Assembly: GCF_015637705.1 (NCBI RefSeq) | Contig: NZ_JADOBE010000004.1 | Location: forward strand, 280,435-344,434 | From: Pseudomonas sp. N040 | GTDB taxonomy: Bacteria > Pseudomonadota > Gammaproteobacteria > Pseudomonadales > Pseudomonadaceae | Direction: 5' to 3' | DNA: 64,000 nucleotides | In this document: positions 17,555 to 26,615 of the stretch, in pieces | How positions within the stretch are numbered: position 1 is the stretch's first letter | Layout: each line of letters opens with the position of its first letter | The notes under the pieces: model-generated | Told to the model about the DNA's origin: nothing | The model's input: only the letters and a program-made list of their open reading frames with translations | The model's database searches: none | Program-made: the position numbers and the translations under genes

Positions 17555-18772
17555 TCAGACGCGCGCCAGCGCCGGCAGATCGCCACTCAGGCCCAGCGCC
17601 TGGCGCACGAACAGCGCTTTGGCCTCGGGCAGGCCGTTGACCAGGCTCAACCCGGCGTTGCGCAGCCAGCGCAGCGGCGGCGGAGTGGCCTGGAACAGCC
17701 GTTCGAAGCTCTCCATCGCCGCCATCATGGCCAGGTTGTGCGGCATGCGCCGGCGCTCGAAGCGGCTGAGCACGCGCTCAGCGGCCAAGCGTTCGCCACG
17801 CTGCTGCGCATGCAACAGCACTTCGGCGAGCACCCCAGCATCGAGGAAGCCGAGGTTGACGCCCTGCCCGGCCAGCGGGTGGATGGTGTGCGCGGCGTCG
17901 CCGATCAGCGCCAGGCCGGCCTCGACATAGCGCTTGGCGTGCCGTTGGCGCAGCGGGATGCACAGGCGCGGATCGACTTCCAGCACCGCGCCCAGGCGCT
18001 GTTCGAAGGCCTTGCCCAGTTCGTCGGCAAACCCCGCGGCATCCAGCGCCATCAGGTGCTCGGCCTGCTGCGGCACGCAGGACCAGACGATCGAGCACCA
18101 GTGCTGGTCGCCATCGCGGGCCAGCGGCAGGAAGGCCAGCGGGCCGTCATCGGTGAAGCGCTGCCAGGCGGTGCGCTGGTGCGGCTGGGCACAGCGCACG
18201 CTGGTGACGATCGCATGGTGCAGGTAATCCCATTCGCGCGTGGCGCAACCGGCCAGCCGGCGCACCGCCGAATTGGCCCCGTCGGCGGCAACCAGCAACG
18301 GCGTGTGCAGCTCGCGGCCATCAGCCAGGCGCAACTGCCAGCCGCTGGCGGTGCGCTGCAATGCTTCCAGGCTGGCGCCGGGCAGAAGCTGCACGCGGCT
18401 GGCCAGCAGGGCCTCCAGCAGGGCGTCCTGGATCACCCGGTTCTCGACAATATGCCCGAGCAGCTCGGCATGCACGCTGCTCGCGGCAAAGTGGATATTG
18501 CCGGTACCGCTACCGTCCCACACCTGCATTTCTGCATACGGGCTTGAGCGTCTGGCCAGGATGCCGTCCCAGGCACCCAGACGCTCCAGAATGCGCTGGC
18601 TGGCCATCGACAGGGCACTGACGCGCGGCTCGAACGCCGACTGCGGATCGAAGGGCTTGAGCGTCAGCGTGCCGCTGTCGAGCAGCAGGATGTTCAGCCC
18701 GCTGTCCTTGAGCGCCAGCGCCAGTGCGCTGCCGACCATGCCGGCACCCACAATGATCAGATCGGCTTGCAT
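17555..18772 (-). CDS. ubiI: FAD-dependent ubiquinone-pathway hydroxylase, UbiI/VisC type
   Basis: A 405-residue flavoprotein monooxygenase. FAD dinucleotide binding is at DLIIVGAGMVGSALALAL (residues 4-21). The second flavin motif is ALIGDAAHTIHPLAGQGVNL near residue 290. It hydroxylates the aromatic ring during ubiquinone synthesis, most likely at C5. It follows ubiH with a 8-base gap and is downstream of pepP, the common visC-ubiH-pepP arrangement. Which ring position it acts on is inferred from gene order. The other family members look alike. Confidence 0.82.
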   Translation of the reverse strand: MQADLIIVGAGMVGSALALALKDSGLNILLLDSGTLTLKPFDPQSAFEPRVSALSMASQRILERLGAWDGILARRSSPYAEMQVWDGSGTGNIHFAASSVHAELLGHIVENRVIQDALLEALLASRVQLLPGASLEALQRTASGWQLRLADGRELHTPLLVAADGANSAVRRLAGCATREWDYLHHAIVTSVRCAQPHQRTAWQRFTDDGPLAFLPLARDGDQHWCSIVWSCVPQQAEHLMALDAAGFADELGKAFEQRLGAVLEVDPRLCIPLRQRHAKRYVEAGLALIGDAAHTIHPLAGQGVNLGFLDAGVLAEVLLHAQQRGERLAAERVLSRFERRRMPHNLAMMAAMESFERLFQATPPPLRWLRNAGLSLVNGLPEAKALFVRQALGLSGDLPALARV

Positions 18773-18780
18773 CGAAGCTC

Positions 18781-19965
18781 CTATTCGGGACGGATGCCCA
18801 GGCCCATGGCCTGACGGGCAAACCAGCGCTTGGCTGGCGGAAACAGGTCGAGGCCGAGCAGGCCCAGATTGCGCCCGGCCGCCAGCAGCGGCTGGTCATT
18901 GGAAAACAGCCGGGTGACCCGGTCGGAAAAGCCCACGGTCAGGTCCTGGTCCAGCGCCTGCCGGCGCAGGTAGGCCTGCAGGGTGGTGAAGTCGCCGAGC
19001 GGCGCGGAACTGCCCAGCAGGGTCTCGGCCAGGCTCATGGCATCGCGCAGCGACAGGTTGTAACCCTGTCCCGCTATCGGATGCAGGCTGTGCGCGGCGT
19101 TGCCGAGCAGGACCAGGTGCGGGCGCACCTGTTCGCAGGCCTCGATCAATTGCAGCGGATACAGATGGCGACTGCCCACTTGCGTGAGCGCACCCAGCCG
19201 ATAGCCGAACACGTCCTGCAATTCAGCGAGAAACGCGCGGTCGCCGAGCTTGAGCAAACGCTCGGCATCCTTGCCCGGCCGGGTCCAGACCAGCGCGCAG
19301 CGGTTGTCCGGCAGCGGCAGCAGGGCCAGCGGGCCTTCTTCGGTGAAGCGCTCGAAGGCCTGCCCGGCGTGCGGCTCGGCCGGAGTGATATTGGCGATCA
19401 GCGCGGTCTGCCGGTAGGGCGTTGACTGCACCTCGATGCCCAGTTGCTCGCGCAGGCCGGAGCGCCCGCCATCCGCCAGCACGGCCAGCTCGCAATCCAG
19501 CTGCGAACCATCGTTGAGGCTCAACCGATAGCCGTCATCCAGCGCCTGCAACGCCGTCACTTCCGCCGGGCAGCGCCACTCGACCACTGCCGGGTCCAGG
19601 GCGCGCCACAGGCACTGGCCGAGCCAGGCGTTCTCCACCACGTAGCCCAGCGCCGGCACGCCCTCTTCCGCGGCACTCAGGCGGGTAGCGCCAAAGCGGC
19701 CGCGCTCGGACACGTGAATCTGCGCAATGGCTGCCACGTGCTGGCTGAGTTCCGCCCACACGCCCAGGCGCTGATAGATCTGCTGGGTGCCGTACGACAG
19801 CGCCGAGGAGCGCGCGTCATAGCTGGGCTGATAGCTGCTGCCGGGGGCAAACGGCTCGATCAGCACGATGCGCCAGCCGCGGGTGCGGGCGCCGTCCTGC
19901 AACGCCAGCGCCAGGCTGGCGCCGACCAGGCCGCCACCGATGATCGCCAGCTGCACCCGGCTCAT
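18781..19965 (-). CDS. ubiH: 2-octaprenyl-6-methoxyphenol hydroxylase (UbiH)
   Basis: A 394-residue flavoprotein monooxygenase of ubiquinone biosynthesis. FAD motif VQLAIIGGGLVGASLALAL is at residues 4-22. The late flavin and substrate motif LLGNAAHSLHPIAGQGYNL is near residue 295. The start codon at 19965 overlaps the pepP stop (ATGA), so translation is coupled. Longer in-frame starts run antisense to pepP and are rejected. The next gene is a second hydroxylase of the same family, consistent with two ring hydroxylations. Confidence 0.9.
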   Translation of the reverse strand: MSRVQLAIIGGGLVGASLALALQDGARTRGWRIVLIEPFAPGSSYQPSYDARSSALSYGTQQIYQRLGVWAELSQHVAAIAQIHVSERGRFGATRLSAAEEGVPALGYVVENAWLGQCLWRALDPAVVEWRCPAEVTALQALDDGYRLSLNDGSQLDCELAVLADGGRSGLREQLGIEVQSTPYRQTALIANITPAEPHAGQAFERFTEEGPLALLPLPDNRCALVWTRPGKDAERLLKLGDRAFLAELQDVFGYRLGALTQVGSRHLYPLQLIEACEQVRPHLVLLGNAAHSLHPIAGQGYNLSLRDAMSLAETLLGSSAPLGDFTTLQAYLRRQALDQDLTVGFSDRVTRLFSNDQPLLAAGRNLGLLGLDLFPPAKRWFARQAMGLGIRPE

Positions 19966-21308
19966 GCGCCAAGCACCGCGGGCGCGGGTGCCGGCGGCGC
20001 CATCAGCGCCTCGATGGCGGCCACGCTCTTGGGCACGCCGTCGGTGAGAATCTCGCAGCCGGTCCTGGTCACCACCACGTCGTCCTCGATGCGCACGCCG
20101 ATGCCGCGCCACTTGCGGGCCACATCGTGGTTGTCGACGGCGATATAGATGCCCGGCTCGACAGTCATCACCATGCCCGCTTCGAGTACCCGCCACTCAC
20201 CGCCGACCTTGTATTCGCCGACGTCGTGCACGTCCATGCCCAGCCAGTGGCCGGCACGGTGCATATAGAACGGCTTGTAGGCCTCGCCGGCGATCAGCTC
20301 GTCGACCTCGCCCTCGAGCAGGCCCAGCTCGACCAGGCCGGCGGTGATCACCCGCACCGTGGCCTCGTGGGCCTCGTTCCAGTGCTTGCCCGGGGCGATG
20401 TGCCTGAATGCCTCCTGGTTGGCCTTGAGCACCAGCTCGTAGATGGCCTTCTGCTCCGGGGAGAACTTGCCGTTGACCGGAAAGGTGCGGGTAATGTCGC
20501 TGGCGTAGCAGTCGATCTCGCAGCCGGCGTCAATCAGCACCAGGTCACCGTCCTTGAGCACGGCGTCGTTCTCGCGGTAGTGCAGGATGCAGGCATTGCG
20601 GCCGCCTGCGACGATCGAGCCATAGGCCGGCATCTTCGCCCCGCCCTTGCGGAACTCGTAATCCAGTTCGGCTTCCAGATGGTACTCGAAGAGCCCGGCG
20701 CGGCTGGTCTGCATGGCACGCACATGGGCGCGGGAACTGATCGCAGCCGCTTCCTTCATCACCTTCACTTCCGCAGCGCTCTTGTACAGGCGCATGTCGT
20801 GCAGCAGGTGGTCAAGGGCGACGAACTCGTTCGGTGGCTGCGCGCCCTGGCGCGCCTTGGAGCGGATCACGTTGATCCATTCCATCAGGTGGCGGTCGAA
20901 CTCGGGGTTGGCGCCGAGGGCGTAGTACACCCGCTCGCGCCCCTCGATCAGGCCCGGCAGGATGTCGTCGATGTCACCGATCGGAAAGGCGTCATCCGCG
21001 CCGTAAGTGCTGATCGCGCCATCCTGGCCGGCGCGCAGGCCGTCCCACAGTTCGCGCTGCGGGTCGCGCTCGCGGCAGAACAGCACATATTCGCCATGCG
21101 CCCGCCCGGGAATCAGGGCCAGCACCGCTTCCGGCTCGGGAAAGCCGGAGAGGTACTGGAAGTCGCTGTCCTGGCGGTAGACATGTTCCACATCGCGGTT
21201 GCGGATATGCACCGGCGCCGCCGGCAGGATGGCGATGCTGTTGGGTTCCATCTGCGCCATCAGCGCCTTGCGCCGACGGGCATATTCGGTCCTGGGGATG
21301 CGCGACAT
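19962..21308 (-). CDS. pepP: Xaa-Pro aminopeptidase P
   Basis: A 448-residue metallopeptidase that removes the N-terminal residue before proline. The N-terminal domain (to about 175) includes SIAILPAAPVHIRNRDVEH and DFQYLSGFPEPEAVLAL. The pita-bread catalytic domain has the dinuclear metal ligands in VLIDAGCEIDCYASDITRTF (two Asp), FYMHRAGHWLGMDVHDVG (His), MVMTVEPGIYIA (Glu) and IGVRIEDDVVVT (Glu). Normal length. It overlaps ubiH at its 3' end and follows the YgfB-like gene by 12 bases. Confidence 0.95.
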   Translation of the reverse strand: MSRIPRTEYARRRKALMAQMEPNSIAILPAAPVHIRNRDVEHVYRQDSDFQYLSGFPEPEAVLALIPGRAHGEYVLFCRERDPQRELWDGLRAGQDGAISTYGADDAFPIGDIDDILPGLIEGRERVYYALGANPEFDRHLMEWINVIRSKARQGAQPPNEFVALDHLLHDMRLYKSAAEVKVMKEAAAISSRAHVRAMQTSRAGLFEYHLEAELDYEFRKGGAKMPAYGSIVAGGRNACILHYRENDAVLKDGDLVLIDAGCEIDCYASDITRTFPVNGKFSPEQKAIYELVLKANQEAFRHIAPGKHWNEAHEATVRVITAGLVELGLLEGEVDELIAGEAYKPFYMHRAGHWLGMDVHDVGEYKVGGEWRVLEAGMVMTVEPGIYIAVDNHDVARKWRGIGVRIEDDVVVTRTGCEILTDGVPKSVAAIEALMAPPAPAPAVLGA

Positions 21309-21320
21309 GGGAGACCGCCG

Positions 21321-21875
21321 TCAGTGTAGGGAGGGCTTGGACTGCGCCGGAGCGGTCTTGCCGCACTCGGTGAACAACAACAAGGGAGCAACCCGCAGGT
21401 ACTCCATCACCTCCATGTAATCGCTCTCGCCGTCTTCCGACTCTTCCAGGGCACCCTGCACCTGGGCGATCGAGGCGAGGTCCTGCAGCACTTCGATGGC
21501 TTCGGCACTCAGGGCCTCGTCGCCGATGGTCATGCCGAAGCCGTCGAGAAAGCCCTGGCACCACTGCCCCAGCGCCAGCGCGCGTTCCGCCAGCGGCACG
21601 TCATCCGCTGGCAGCAGCACCACCACCGCCATGTCGGCGCCGGTCAGTTCGCCGCGGACCATCTCCTGCAGGCCGATCAGCGCCTGGCGCAGGTTTTCCG
21701 GGAGGCTCTCGCCGAGCAGTTCGGCGGCATCGGCGATCCAGGGCTCCGGCTCGAAGCCGGCCCCGGCACAGCTGCGGCCGAGCAGCAGGCCGTGCAGTTC
21801 GGCGGGCGAAACGGGCTGACCGCTGGTGGCGAGCAGGGTGGCGAAGGCAGTGTAGGGCGAACGGCTGATAGGCAT
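21321..21875 (-). CDS. UPF0149 (YgfB/YecA-like) family protein
   Basis: A 184-residue helical cytosolic protein. Its family features include [15 protein letters not shown] at the N-terminus and [16 protein letters not shown] in the middle. The C-terminus [21 protein letters not shown] is strongly conserved in the YgfB family. It is the first gene of the leftward ygfB-pepP-ubiH-visC unit and is divergent from the zapA pair. A small role in regulation has been proposed for YgfB homologues in Pseudomonas, but the sequence itself shows no catalytic motif. Confidence 0.88.
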   Translation of the reverse strand: MPISRSPYTAFATLLATSGQPVSPAELHGLLLGRSCAGAGFEPEPWIADAAELLGESLPENLRQALIGLQEMVRGELTGADMAVVVLLPADDVPLAERALALGQWCQGFLDGFGMTIGDEALSAEAIEVLQDLASIAQVQGALEESEDGESDYMEVMEYLRVAPLLLFTECGKTAPAQSKPSLH

Positions 21876-22033
21876 GGGCGGCTAGGCGCAACGAGGCGCA
21901 CTGTCTAGAATGAAGGGCTGGTATCCTAGCACCGGCAGGCGCGCCAAGACTATCCAAGGCCGCCGCCAGGTTTGACCCAGCCCCGCAAGCAGCCTATATA
22001 TCGCGAACACGCAACGGCCAGATAAGAGAGCCC

Positions 22034-22243
22034 ATGGAAGACGCCGACCTGCAAAAACTCACAGCCAAGTTCGAGCAGTTGATCCAGCGCATCGAGCAGC
22101 TGAAGGCGCACAACCGGCAGTTGCTGGCCAACGACAAGGCCTGGCGCGAAGAGCGCGGACACCTGATCGAGAAAAACGAACTGGCCCGGCAGAAGGTGGA
22201 ATCGATGATCCTTCGCCTGAAAGCCCTGGAGCAGGACACATGA
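22034..22243 (+). CDS. Small coiled-coil protein of the TIGR02449/ZapB-like family
   Basis: A 69-residue protein, almost entirely one heptad-patterned helix (LQKLTAKFEQLIQRIEQLKA, then REERGHLIEKNELARQKVES). It ends four bases into the next gene (ATGA overlap with zapA). Proteins of this type accompany ZapA in many gammaproteobacteria and are thought to act in division-ring assembly. A start at 22034 follows AGAGAG. The cell-division role is inferred from its partner. Confidence 0.82.
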   Translation: MEDADLQKLTAKFEQLIQRIEQLKAHNRQLLANDKAWREERGHLIEKNELARQKVESMILRLKALEQDT

Positions 22244-22569
22244 CCCAGACCAAGACTGTCACCGTGCATATTCTCGACAAGGAATACTGCATCGCCTGTC
22301 CGGACGACGAACGCGACAACCTGGAAAACGCGGCGCGCTACCTGGACGGCAAGATGCGCGAGATCCGTTCCAGCGGCAAAGTCATCGGCTCCGACCGGAT
22401 CGCCGTGATGGCCGGCCTGAACATCACCCACGAGCTGCTGCACAAGCAGGAACGCCAGGAAAAACAGGTCAGTGTCGCCCGCGACCAGGTGCGCAACCTG
22501 CTGGACCGGGTCAACGATGCGCTGGCCACCGACAGCGGTCCGGACCTGTTTTCGCCGCACAGCAGCTGA
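22240..22569 (+). CDS. zapA: Cell division protein ZapA
   Basis: A 109-residue FtsZ-ring accessory protein that crosslinks FtsZ filaments. The N-terminal globular part is VTVHILDKEYCIACPDDERD, a ZapA signature. It is followed by ENAARYLDGKMREIRSSGKV and a C-terminal coiled coil (QERQEKQVSVARDQVRNLLD). It overlaps the preceding coiled-coil gene by ATGA and lies directly upstream of 6S RNA, a widely conserved order. Confidence 0.95.
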   Translation: MTQTKTVTVHILDKEYCIACPDDERDNLENAARYLDGKMREIRSSGKVIGSDRIAVMAGLNITHELLHKQERQEKQVSVARDQVRNLLDRVNDALATDSGPDLFSPHSS

Positions 22570-22639
22570 CCAATCCGGTTACAGAGTGGACACTGCGCTG
22601 CGCCTGGCGGCAATTGCCGGACGCCGGATTGGGCGTATA

Positions 22640-22800
22640 CTCGCCACAGCTCCCTGGTGTGTTTGCCAGTTGGTGATGTCCCTGAGCCGATACGCACAAC
22701 CACGGGGGTTGCACGTTGGGGCCGGTGTGCATGTCCGCCTGACGGAAAGCCTTAACGCCTCCTGCAACCTCCACCTTGAACTTTCGGGTTCAAGGGCTAA
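22640..22800 (+). ncRNA. ssrS: 6S RNA
   Basis: The sequence between zapA and fau matches the known Pseudomonas 6S RNA. Conserved blocks include tccctggtgtgtttgccag near the start, gtgatgtccctgagccgata, the 3' strand segment gtgcatgtccgcctgacgga, and the terminal stem ccttgaa ctttcggg ttcaagg. A -10-like gtatac precedes the start at about 22640. 6S RNA mimics an open promoter and sequesters sigma-70 RNA polymerase in stationary phase. The end positions are approximate by about 10 bases. Confidence 0.93.
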
Positions 22801-22833
22801 ACCGACAGCGGCACCTCCGGGGAGTCTTACTTG

Positions 22834-23451
22834 ATGATCTGCGCCGGCAGCCTTTCCCGCCCGGCACTGCGTCGGCAACTGCGCCAGGCCCGGCGCAACC
22901 TTTCCGCCACCGAACAGAAAAATGCCGCCCGCGCGCTGTACCGGCAACTGGCGCAGCATCCGCTGTTCCGTCGCGCCCGCAGCATTGCCCTGTACCTGCC
23001 GAGTGACGGCGAAATCGATCCCCGTCCTTTGCTCGAGGAAGCCTGGCAACGCGGCAAGCGCGTGTACCTGCCGCTGCTGCGGCGCTGGCCGGCAACCCAC
23101 ATGGTGTTCCAGCAGATCAAGCCCGGCGAGGCCTTGCAGCGCAACCGCTTCCGCATTCCCGAGCCGGCGCCGAGAACCGCGCGGCAGCGCCGCTGCTGGT
23201 CACTCGACCTGATCCTGCTGCCGCTGGTGGGCTTCGACGAGTTTGGCGGACGCCTGGGGATGGGCGGTGGCTTCTATGACCGCAGCCTGGAATGCCTGAC
23301 GCGGCGCCAGGACTGGCGCACGCCGGTACTGCTCGGCCTGGCCCATGAGTGCCAGAAAGTCGACCGCCTGCTGCTGGGTCCGCTGGATGTGCCGCTCGCG
23401 GCGTGCGTGACCGACCGGCGCTGGTACCAGGCCAGCGCCGCGGCTCAGTAG
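22834..23451 (+). CDS. fau: 5-formyltetrahydrofolate cyclo-ligase
   Basis: A 205-residue enzyme that converts 5-formyl-THF to methenyl-THF using ATP. The N-terminus LRRQLRQARRNLSATEQ carries the basic nucleotide-contact region. The C-terminal motif LILLPLVGFDEFGGRLGMGG is followed by FYDRSLE, the family signature for ATP-magnesium binding. ATG 22834 is used. A TTG three bases earlier is equally well placed behind GGGGAG. It lies directly after 6S RNA and is probably read through from it, as in other bacteria. Confidence 0.95.
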   Translation: MICAGSLSRPALRRQLRQARRNLSATEQKNAARALYRQLAQHPLFRRARSIALYLPSDGEIDPRPLLEEAWQRGKRVYLPLLRRWPATHMVFQQIKPGEALQRNRFRIPEPAPRTARQRRCWSLDLILLPLVGFDEFGGRLGMGGGFYDRSLECLTRRQDWRTPVLLGLAHECQKVDRLLLGPLDVPLAACVTDRRWYQASAAAQ

Positions 23452-23576
23452 GCTCTGGTGTGGCTGGCCGGCTCGCTGGCCTGACGTTCCCAGAACGTCT
23501 GCGTATAGCCGGTGGTGACCACCCCCAGGCCGAACAGAACAACCAGCACCCACAGTAGATCAGGCTTGCGTTTCAT
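23445..23576 (-). CDS. Small single-pass membrane protein
   Basis: A 43-residue protein, MKRKPDLLWVLVVLFGLGVV followed by TTGYTQTFWERQASEPASHT and RAY. A basic N-terminus precedes one hydrophobic segment (about residues 7-22) and a short polar tail, so it should be an inner-membrane protein with N-in orientation. The 3' end overlaps the end of fau by 7 bases on the opposite strand. No known function. The clean KRKPDLLWVLVVLFGLG pattern argues for a real gene despite its size. Confidence 0.6.
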   Translation of the reverse strand: MKRKPDLLWVLVVLFGLGVVTTGYTQTFWERQASEPASHTRAY

Positions 23577-23765
23577 CGATGCATCCAAAGCAGTTCCGCG
23601 GCCCCCCAGAGAGGCTCAGCACAGGCGGGCGCGGAGTTTATTGTTTTAATTGCCTTGCGTTACGTTAGAGCATACAGATCAAGAACAACTGGCAACGTGA
23701 GTAGCCGCACAATTGGCGCCAGAATATTGGCCCGCAATCCTACCCCGAACGGAGAGGCCGCATCA

Positions 23766-24233
23766 ATGCCCCACTGGCTGATGAAATCGGAACCCGCCGA
23801 ACTGTCGATTCACGACCTGCAGCGCCTCGGCCGGGCGCGTTGGGACGGCGTGCGCAACTACCAGGCACGCAACTTTGTCCGCAGCATGCAGGCGGGTGAA
23901 CTGTTCTTCTTCTACCACTCCAGCTGCCCGGAGCCGGGCATTGCCGGCATTGCGCGGATCCTGGGCGAGGCCTACCCCGACCCGACCGCCCTCGACCCGC
24001 ACAGCCACTACTTCGATGCCAGGGCCAGCGCCGCCAACAACCCGTGGAGCGCGCGCGACGTCGAATTCGTCGAAGCCTTCCCCGCCGTGATCCGCCTGGC
24101 CAGCCTGAAAGCCTGCCCGGCGCTGAGCGAACTGCCGCTGGTGCAAAAAGGCACGCGGCTGTCGGTGATGCCGGTCAGCGCCGCGCAATGGCAGGCGGTG
24201 CTGGCCCTGGCCGCACCGGCGCCACAGCGCTGA
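23766..24233 (+). CDS. EVE-domain protein
   Basis: A 155-residue protein that is a single EVE (PUA-like) domain. It opens with PHWLMKSEPAELSIHDLQRL, followed by WDGVRNYQARNFVRSMQAGE, then LFFFYHSSCPEPGIAGIARI and the ARDVEFVEAF segment. These blocks form the pocket that binds modified bases in the family. The start at 23766 follows GGAGAGG. EVE proteins bind modified DNA or RNA bases. The specific ligand is unknown. It is a standard neighbour of fau in Pseudomonas. Confidence 0.92.
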   Translation: MPHWLMKSEPAELSIHDLQRLGRARWDGVRNYQARNFVRSMQAGELFFFYHSSCPEPGIAGIARILGEAYPDPTALDPHSHYFDARASAANNPWSARDVEFVEAFPAVIRLASLKACPALSELPLVQKGTRLSVMPVSAAQWQAVLALAAPAPQR

Positions 24234-24341
24234 GCCTGCATCCGGCCTTATGCCGGCTCATCAGGCCAGCCCATGCTGATTGACCCTCGCGGCCGCTGCC
24301 CTACACTGCTGCGGCCCATCCGCCCAAAGGAAGCCCTGTCG

Positions 24342-25319
24342 ATGAAAGCCGTACTCTGCAAGAACTTCGGCCCTGCCGAGAACCTGGTGCTGGAAGAAAT
24401 CGCCAGCCCGGAACCGAAGAAGAATGAAATCCTGCTGGAGGTGCATGCCGCCGGCGTCAACTTCCCCGACACGCTGATCATCGAAGGCAAGTACCAGTTC
24501 AAGCCACCCTTTCCCTTCTCGCCGGGCGGAGAAGCGGCCGGCGTGGTGGCCGCCGTTGGCGAGAAGGTCACCCATGTCCAACCGGGTGACCGGGTCATGG
24601 CGCTTACCGGCTGGGGCAGCTTCGCCGAGCAGGTGGCGGTGCCGGCCTACAACGTCATGCAGATTCCCAAGGGCATGGATTTCAACACGGCCGCAGCCTT
24701 CGGCATGACCTACGGCACCTCGATGCACGCACTGAAAGACCGCGGCCACCTGCAGCCGGGGGAAACCCTGCTGGTGCTCGGCGCTTCCGGCGGGGTTGGC
24801 CTGGCGGCGGTGGAGATCGGCAAGGCCCTCGGCGCGCGGGTGATCGCTGCCGCCAGCAGCGCGGAAAAACTCGCCGTGGCCAAGGCGGCCGGCGCCGACG
24901 AGCTGATCAACTACAGCGAGGAAAGCCTCAAGGAGCGCATCAAGGCACTGACCGGCGGCCAGGGCGCCGACGTGATCTACGACCCGGTCGGCGGCGACCT
25001 GTTCGATCAGGCCATTCGCTCGATCGCCTGGAATGGCCGCCTGCTGGTGGTCGGCTTTGCCAGCGGGCGGATTCCCGAGCTGCCGGTCAACCTCACCCTG
25101 CTCAAGGGCGCGGCGGTGGTCGGGGTGTTCTGGGGTTCCTTCGCCCAGCGCCAGCCGCAGGACAACCTGGCGAACTTCCAGCAGCTGTTCGTCTGGTATG
25201 CCGAAGGCAAGCTGAAACCACTGGTCTCGCAGACCTTCCCGCTGGCACAGGCAGCCGCGGCGATCAACGCCCTGGGCCAGCGCAAGGCGGTCGGCAAGGT
25301 CGTGGTGGAAGTGCGCTAG
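24342..25319 (+). CDS. NADPH:quinone oxidoreductase family protein
   Basis: A 325-residue zinc-free medium-chain dehydrogenase/reductase. The start at 24342 (MKAVLCKNFGPAENLVLEEI) follows AAGGAAG. The N-terminal barrel has VHAAGVNFPDTLIIEGKYQF and FSPGGEAAGVVAAVGEKVTH. The nucleotide fold has LLVLGASGGVGLAAVEIGKA (about residues 142-161). It likely reduces quinones or related carbonyls with NADPH. It stands alone and ends in a strong terminator. Confidence 0.92.
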   Translation: MKAVLCKNFGPAENLVLEEIASPEPKKNEILLEVHAAGVNFPDTLIIEGKYQFKPPFPFSPGGEAAGVVAAVGEKVTHVQPGDRVMALTGWGSFAEQVAVPAYNVMQIPKGMDFNTAAAFGMTYGTSMHALKDRGHLQPGETLLVLGASGGVGLAAVEIGKALGARVIAAASSAEKLAVAKAAGADELINYSEESLKERIKALTGGQGADVIYDPVGGDLFDQAIRSIAWNGRLLVVGFASGRIPELPVNLTLLKGAAVVGVFWGSFAQRQPQDNLANFQQLFVWYAEGKLKPLVSQTFPLAQAAAAINALGQRKAVGKVVVEVR

Positions 25320-25340
25320 AGCAGCACCCCACCGCCCCCA

Positions 25341-25379
25341 AAAAGCCGCCCCGGCAGACTCTGCCCGGGCGGCTTTTTG
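25341..25379 (+). terminator. Intrinsic terminator after the quinone oxidoreductase gene
   Basis: A strong GC-rich hairpin (aaaagccgccccggcag paired with ctgcccgggcggctttt, 25341-25357 and 25361-25377) closes with a run of T. It starts 21 bases past the stop and separates this gene from the exporter operon. Confidence 0.85.
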
Positions 25380-25541
25380 CTGGCCGCCAGAGCTGCTGCG
25401 GTTGCCGACCGGCCACGGATAACGACTAAGCTGCAAGGCGGATGCTGGCTTGACCTGCATCAACCGCCAACACCTGCCAGCTCCGCACAATAAAGCGGGT
25501 TCCCGGCCTTTCCCCCACTCCCATCGCGCAGAAGGACTTTC

Positions 25542-26615
25542 ATGGCTACGCGCAATATCTGGATCACCCGCCTCGGCCTGGCCACGCTGCTGCTTGCCGG
25601 GGCTGCCGGCCTGCTCTGGTATGAACTGCACCCGCGCGGCCCGGGCGAAGGTTTCGCCAGCGGCAACGGACGCATCGAGGCCACTGAAGTCGACGTCGCC
25701 AGCAAACTCGGCGGACGCATCGCCAGCATCGCGGTCGATGAGGGCGACTTCGTGCAGCCGCAGCAGATAGTCGCGCGGATGGACACCCAGGCGCTCGAAG
25801 CGCAGCTGGCCCAGGCCCAGGCCCAGCTGCGCCAGGCGCAGAACAGCCAGCTGACCGCCAGCGCGGTGGTCAGCCTGCGCGAAAGCGAAAAAGTCACCGC
25901 CGAAGCGGTGGTACGCCAGCGCGAGGCGGAGGTTTCCGCTGCGCAAAAGCGCCATGCGCGCACCGCCATACTGGTCAAGCGCGACGCCATGGCCCGCCAG
26001 CAACTGGATGACGACTTGGCGCACTTGCAGAGCGCCGAGGCGGCCCTGGCCGCGGCGCGCTCGCAGGTCAACTCGGCGGCCGCCGGCATCGTCGCCGCGC
26101 AGTCGCAGGTGATCGAAGCGCAATCGGCGATGGAAGCGGCCAAGGCCAGCGTCGCCCGCCTGCAGGTCGACATCGACGACAGTTTGCTCAAGGCGCCGCG
26201 CGCCGGCCGCGTGCAGTACCGGGTGGCCCAGCCGGGCGAGGTGCTCGGCGCCGGCGGCAAGGTGCTCAACCTGGTCGACCTCGGCGATGTCTACATGACC
26301 TTCTTCCTGCCTGAACGCCAGGCCGGCCGGGTCGCTCTCGGCAGCGAGGTGCGCCTGGTGATCGACGCCGCGCCGCAGTATGTGATTCCGGCCAGGGTCA
26401 GCTATGTGGCCAGCGTCGCCCAGTTCACCCCGAAGACAGTGGAAACCGCCAACGAGCGCGAGAAGCTGATGTTTCGCATCAAGGCGCGCATCGATCCCGA
26501 ACTGCTGCAGCGCCACCTGGCACAGGTCAAGACCGGCGTACCGGGCATGGCCTACCTGCGCCTCGACCCGGCGCTGGCATGGCCTGAACAGCTGGCGATC
26601 AAGGTTCCGCAATGA
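25542..26615 (+). CDS. HlyD-family periplasmic adaptor of an RbbA-type exporter
   Basis: A 357-residue membrane fusion protein with one N-terminal anchor ([19 protein letters not shown], about residues 8-26). Lipoyl-like halves surround a long coiled coil (about residues 80-210, rich in [31 protein letters not shown]). It bears [20 protein letters not shown] before the hairpin and [20 protein letters not shown] after it. The start follows AGAAGGA. It overlaps the ABC gene by ATGA. It resembles YhiI of the E. coli yhiI-rbbA-yhhJ system. Confidence 0.9.
   Translation: MATRNIWITRLGLATLLLAGAAGLLWYELHPRGPGEGFASGNGRIEATEVDVASKLGGRIASIAVDEGDFVQPQQIVARMDTQALEAQLAQAQAQLRQAQNSQLTASAVVSLRESEKVTAEAVVRQREAEVSAAQKRHARTAILVKRDAMARQQLDDDLAHLQSAEAALAAARSQVNSAAAGIVAAQSQVIEAQSAMEAAKASVARLQVDIDDSLLKAPRAGRVQYRVAQPGEVLGAGGKVLNLVDLGDVYMTFFLPERQAGRVALGSEVRLVIDAAPQYVIPARVSYVASVAQFTPKTVETANEREKLMFRIKARIDPELLQRHLAQVKTGVPGMAYLRLDPALAWPEQLAIKVPQ

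Noticed and set aside
24261..26612. A 783-codon open frame on the minus strand across the oxidoreductase and HlyD genes
   Set aside because: It runs antisense to two clear genes and has no recognisable domains. Long antisense frames are expected in GC-rich genes with strong third-position bias.
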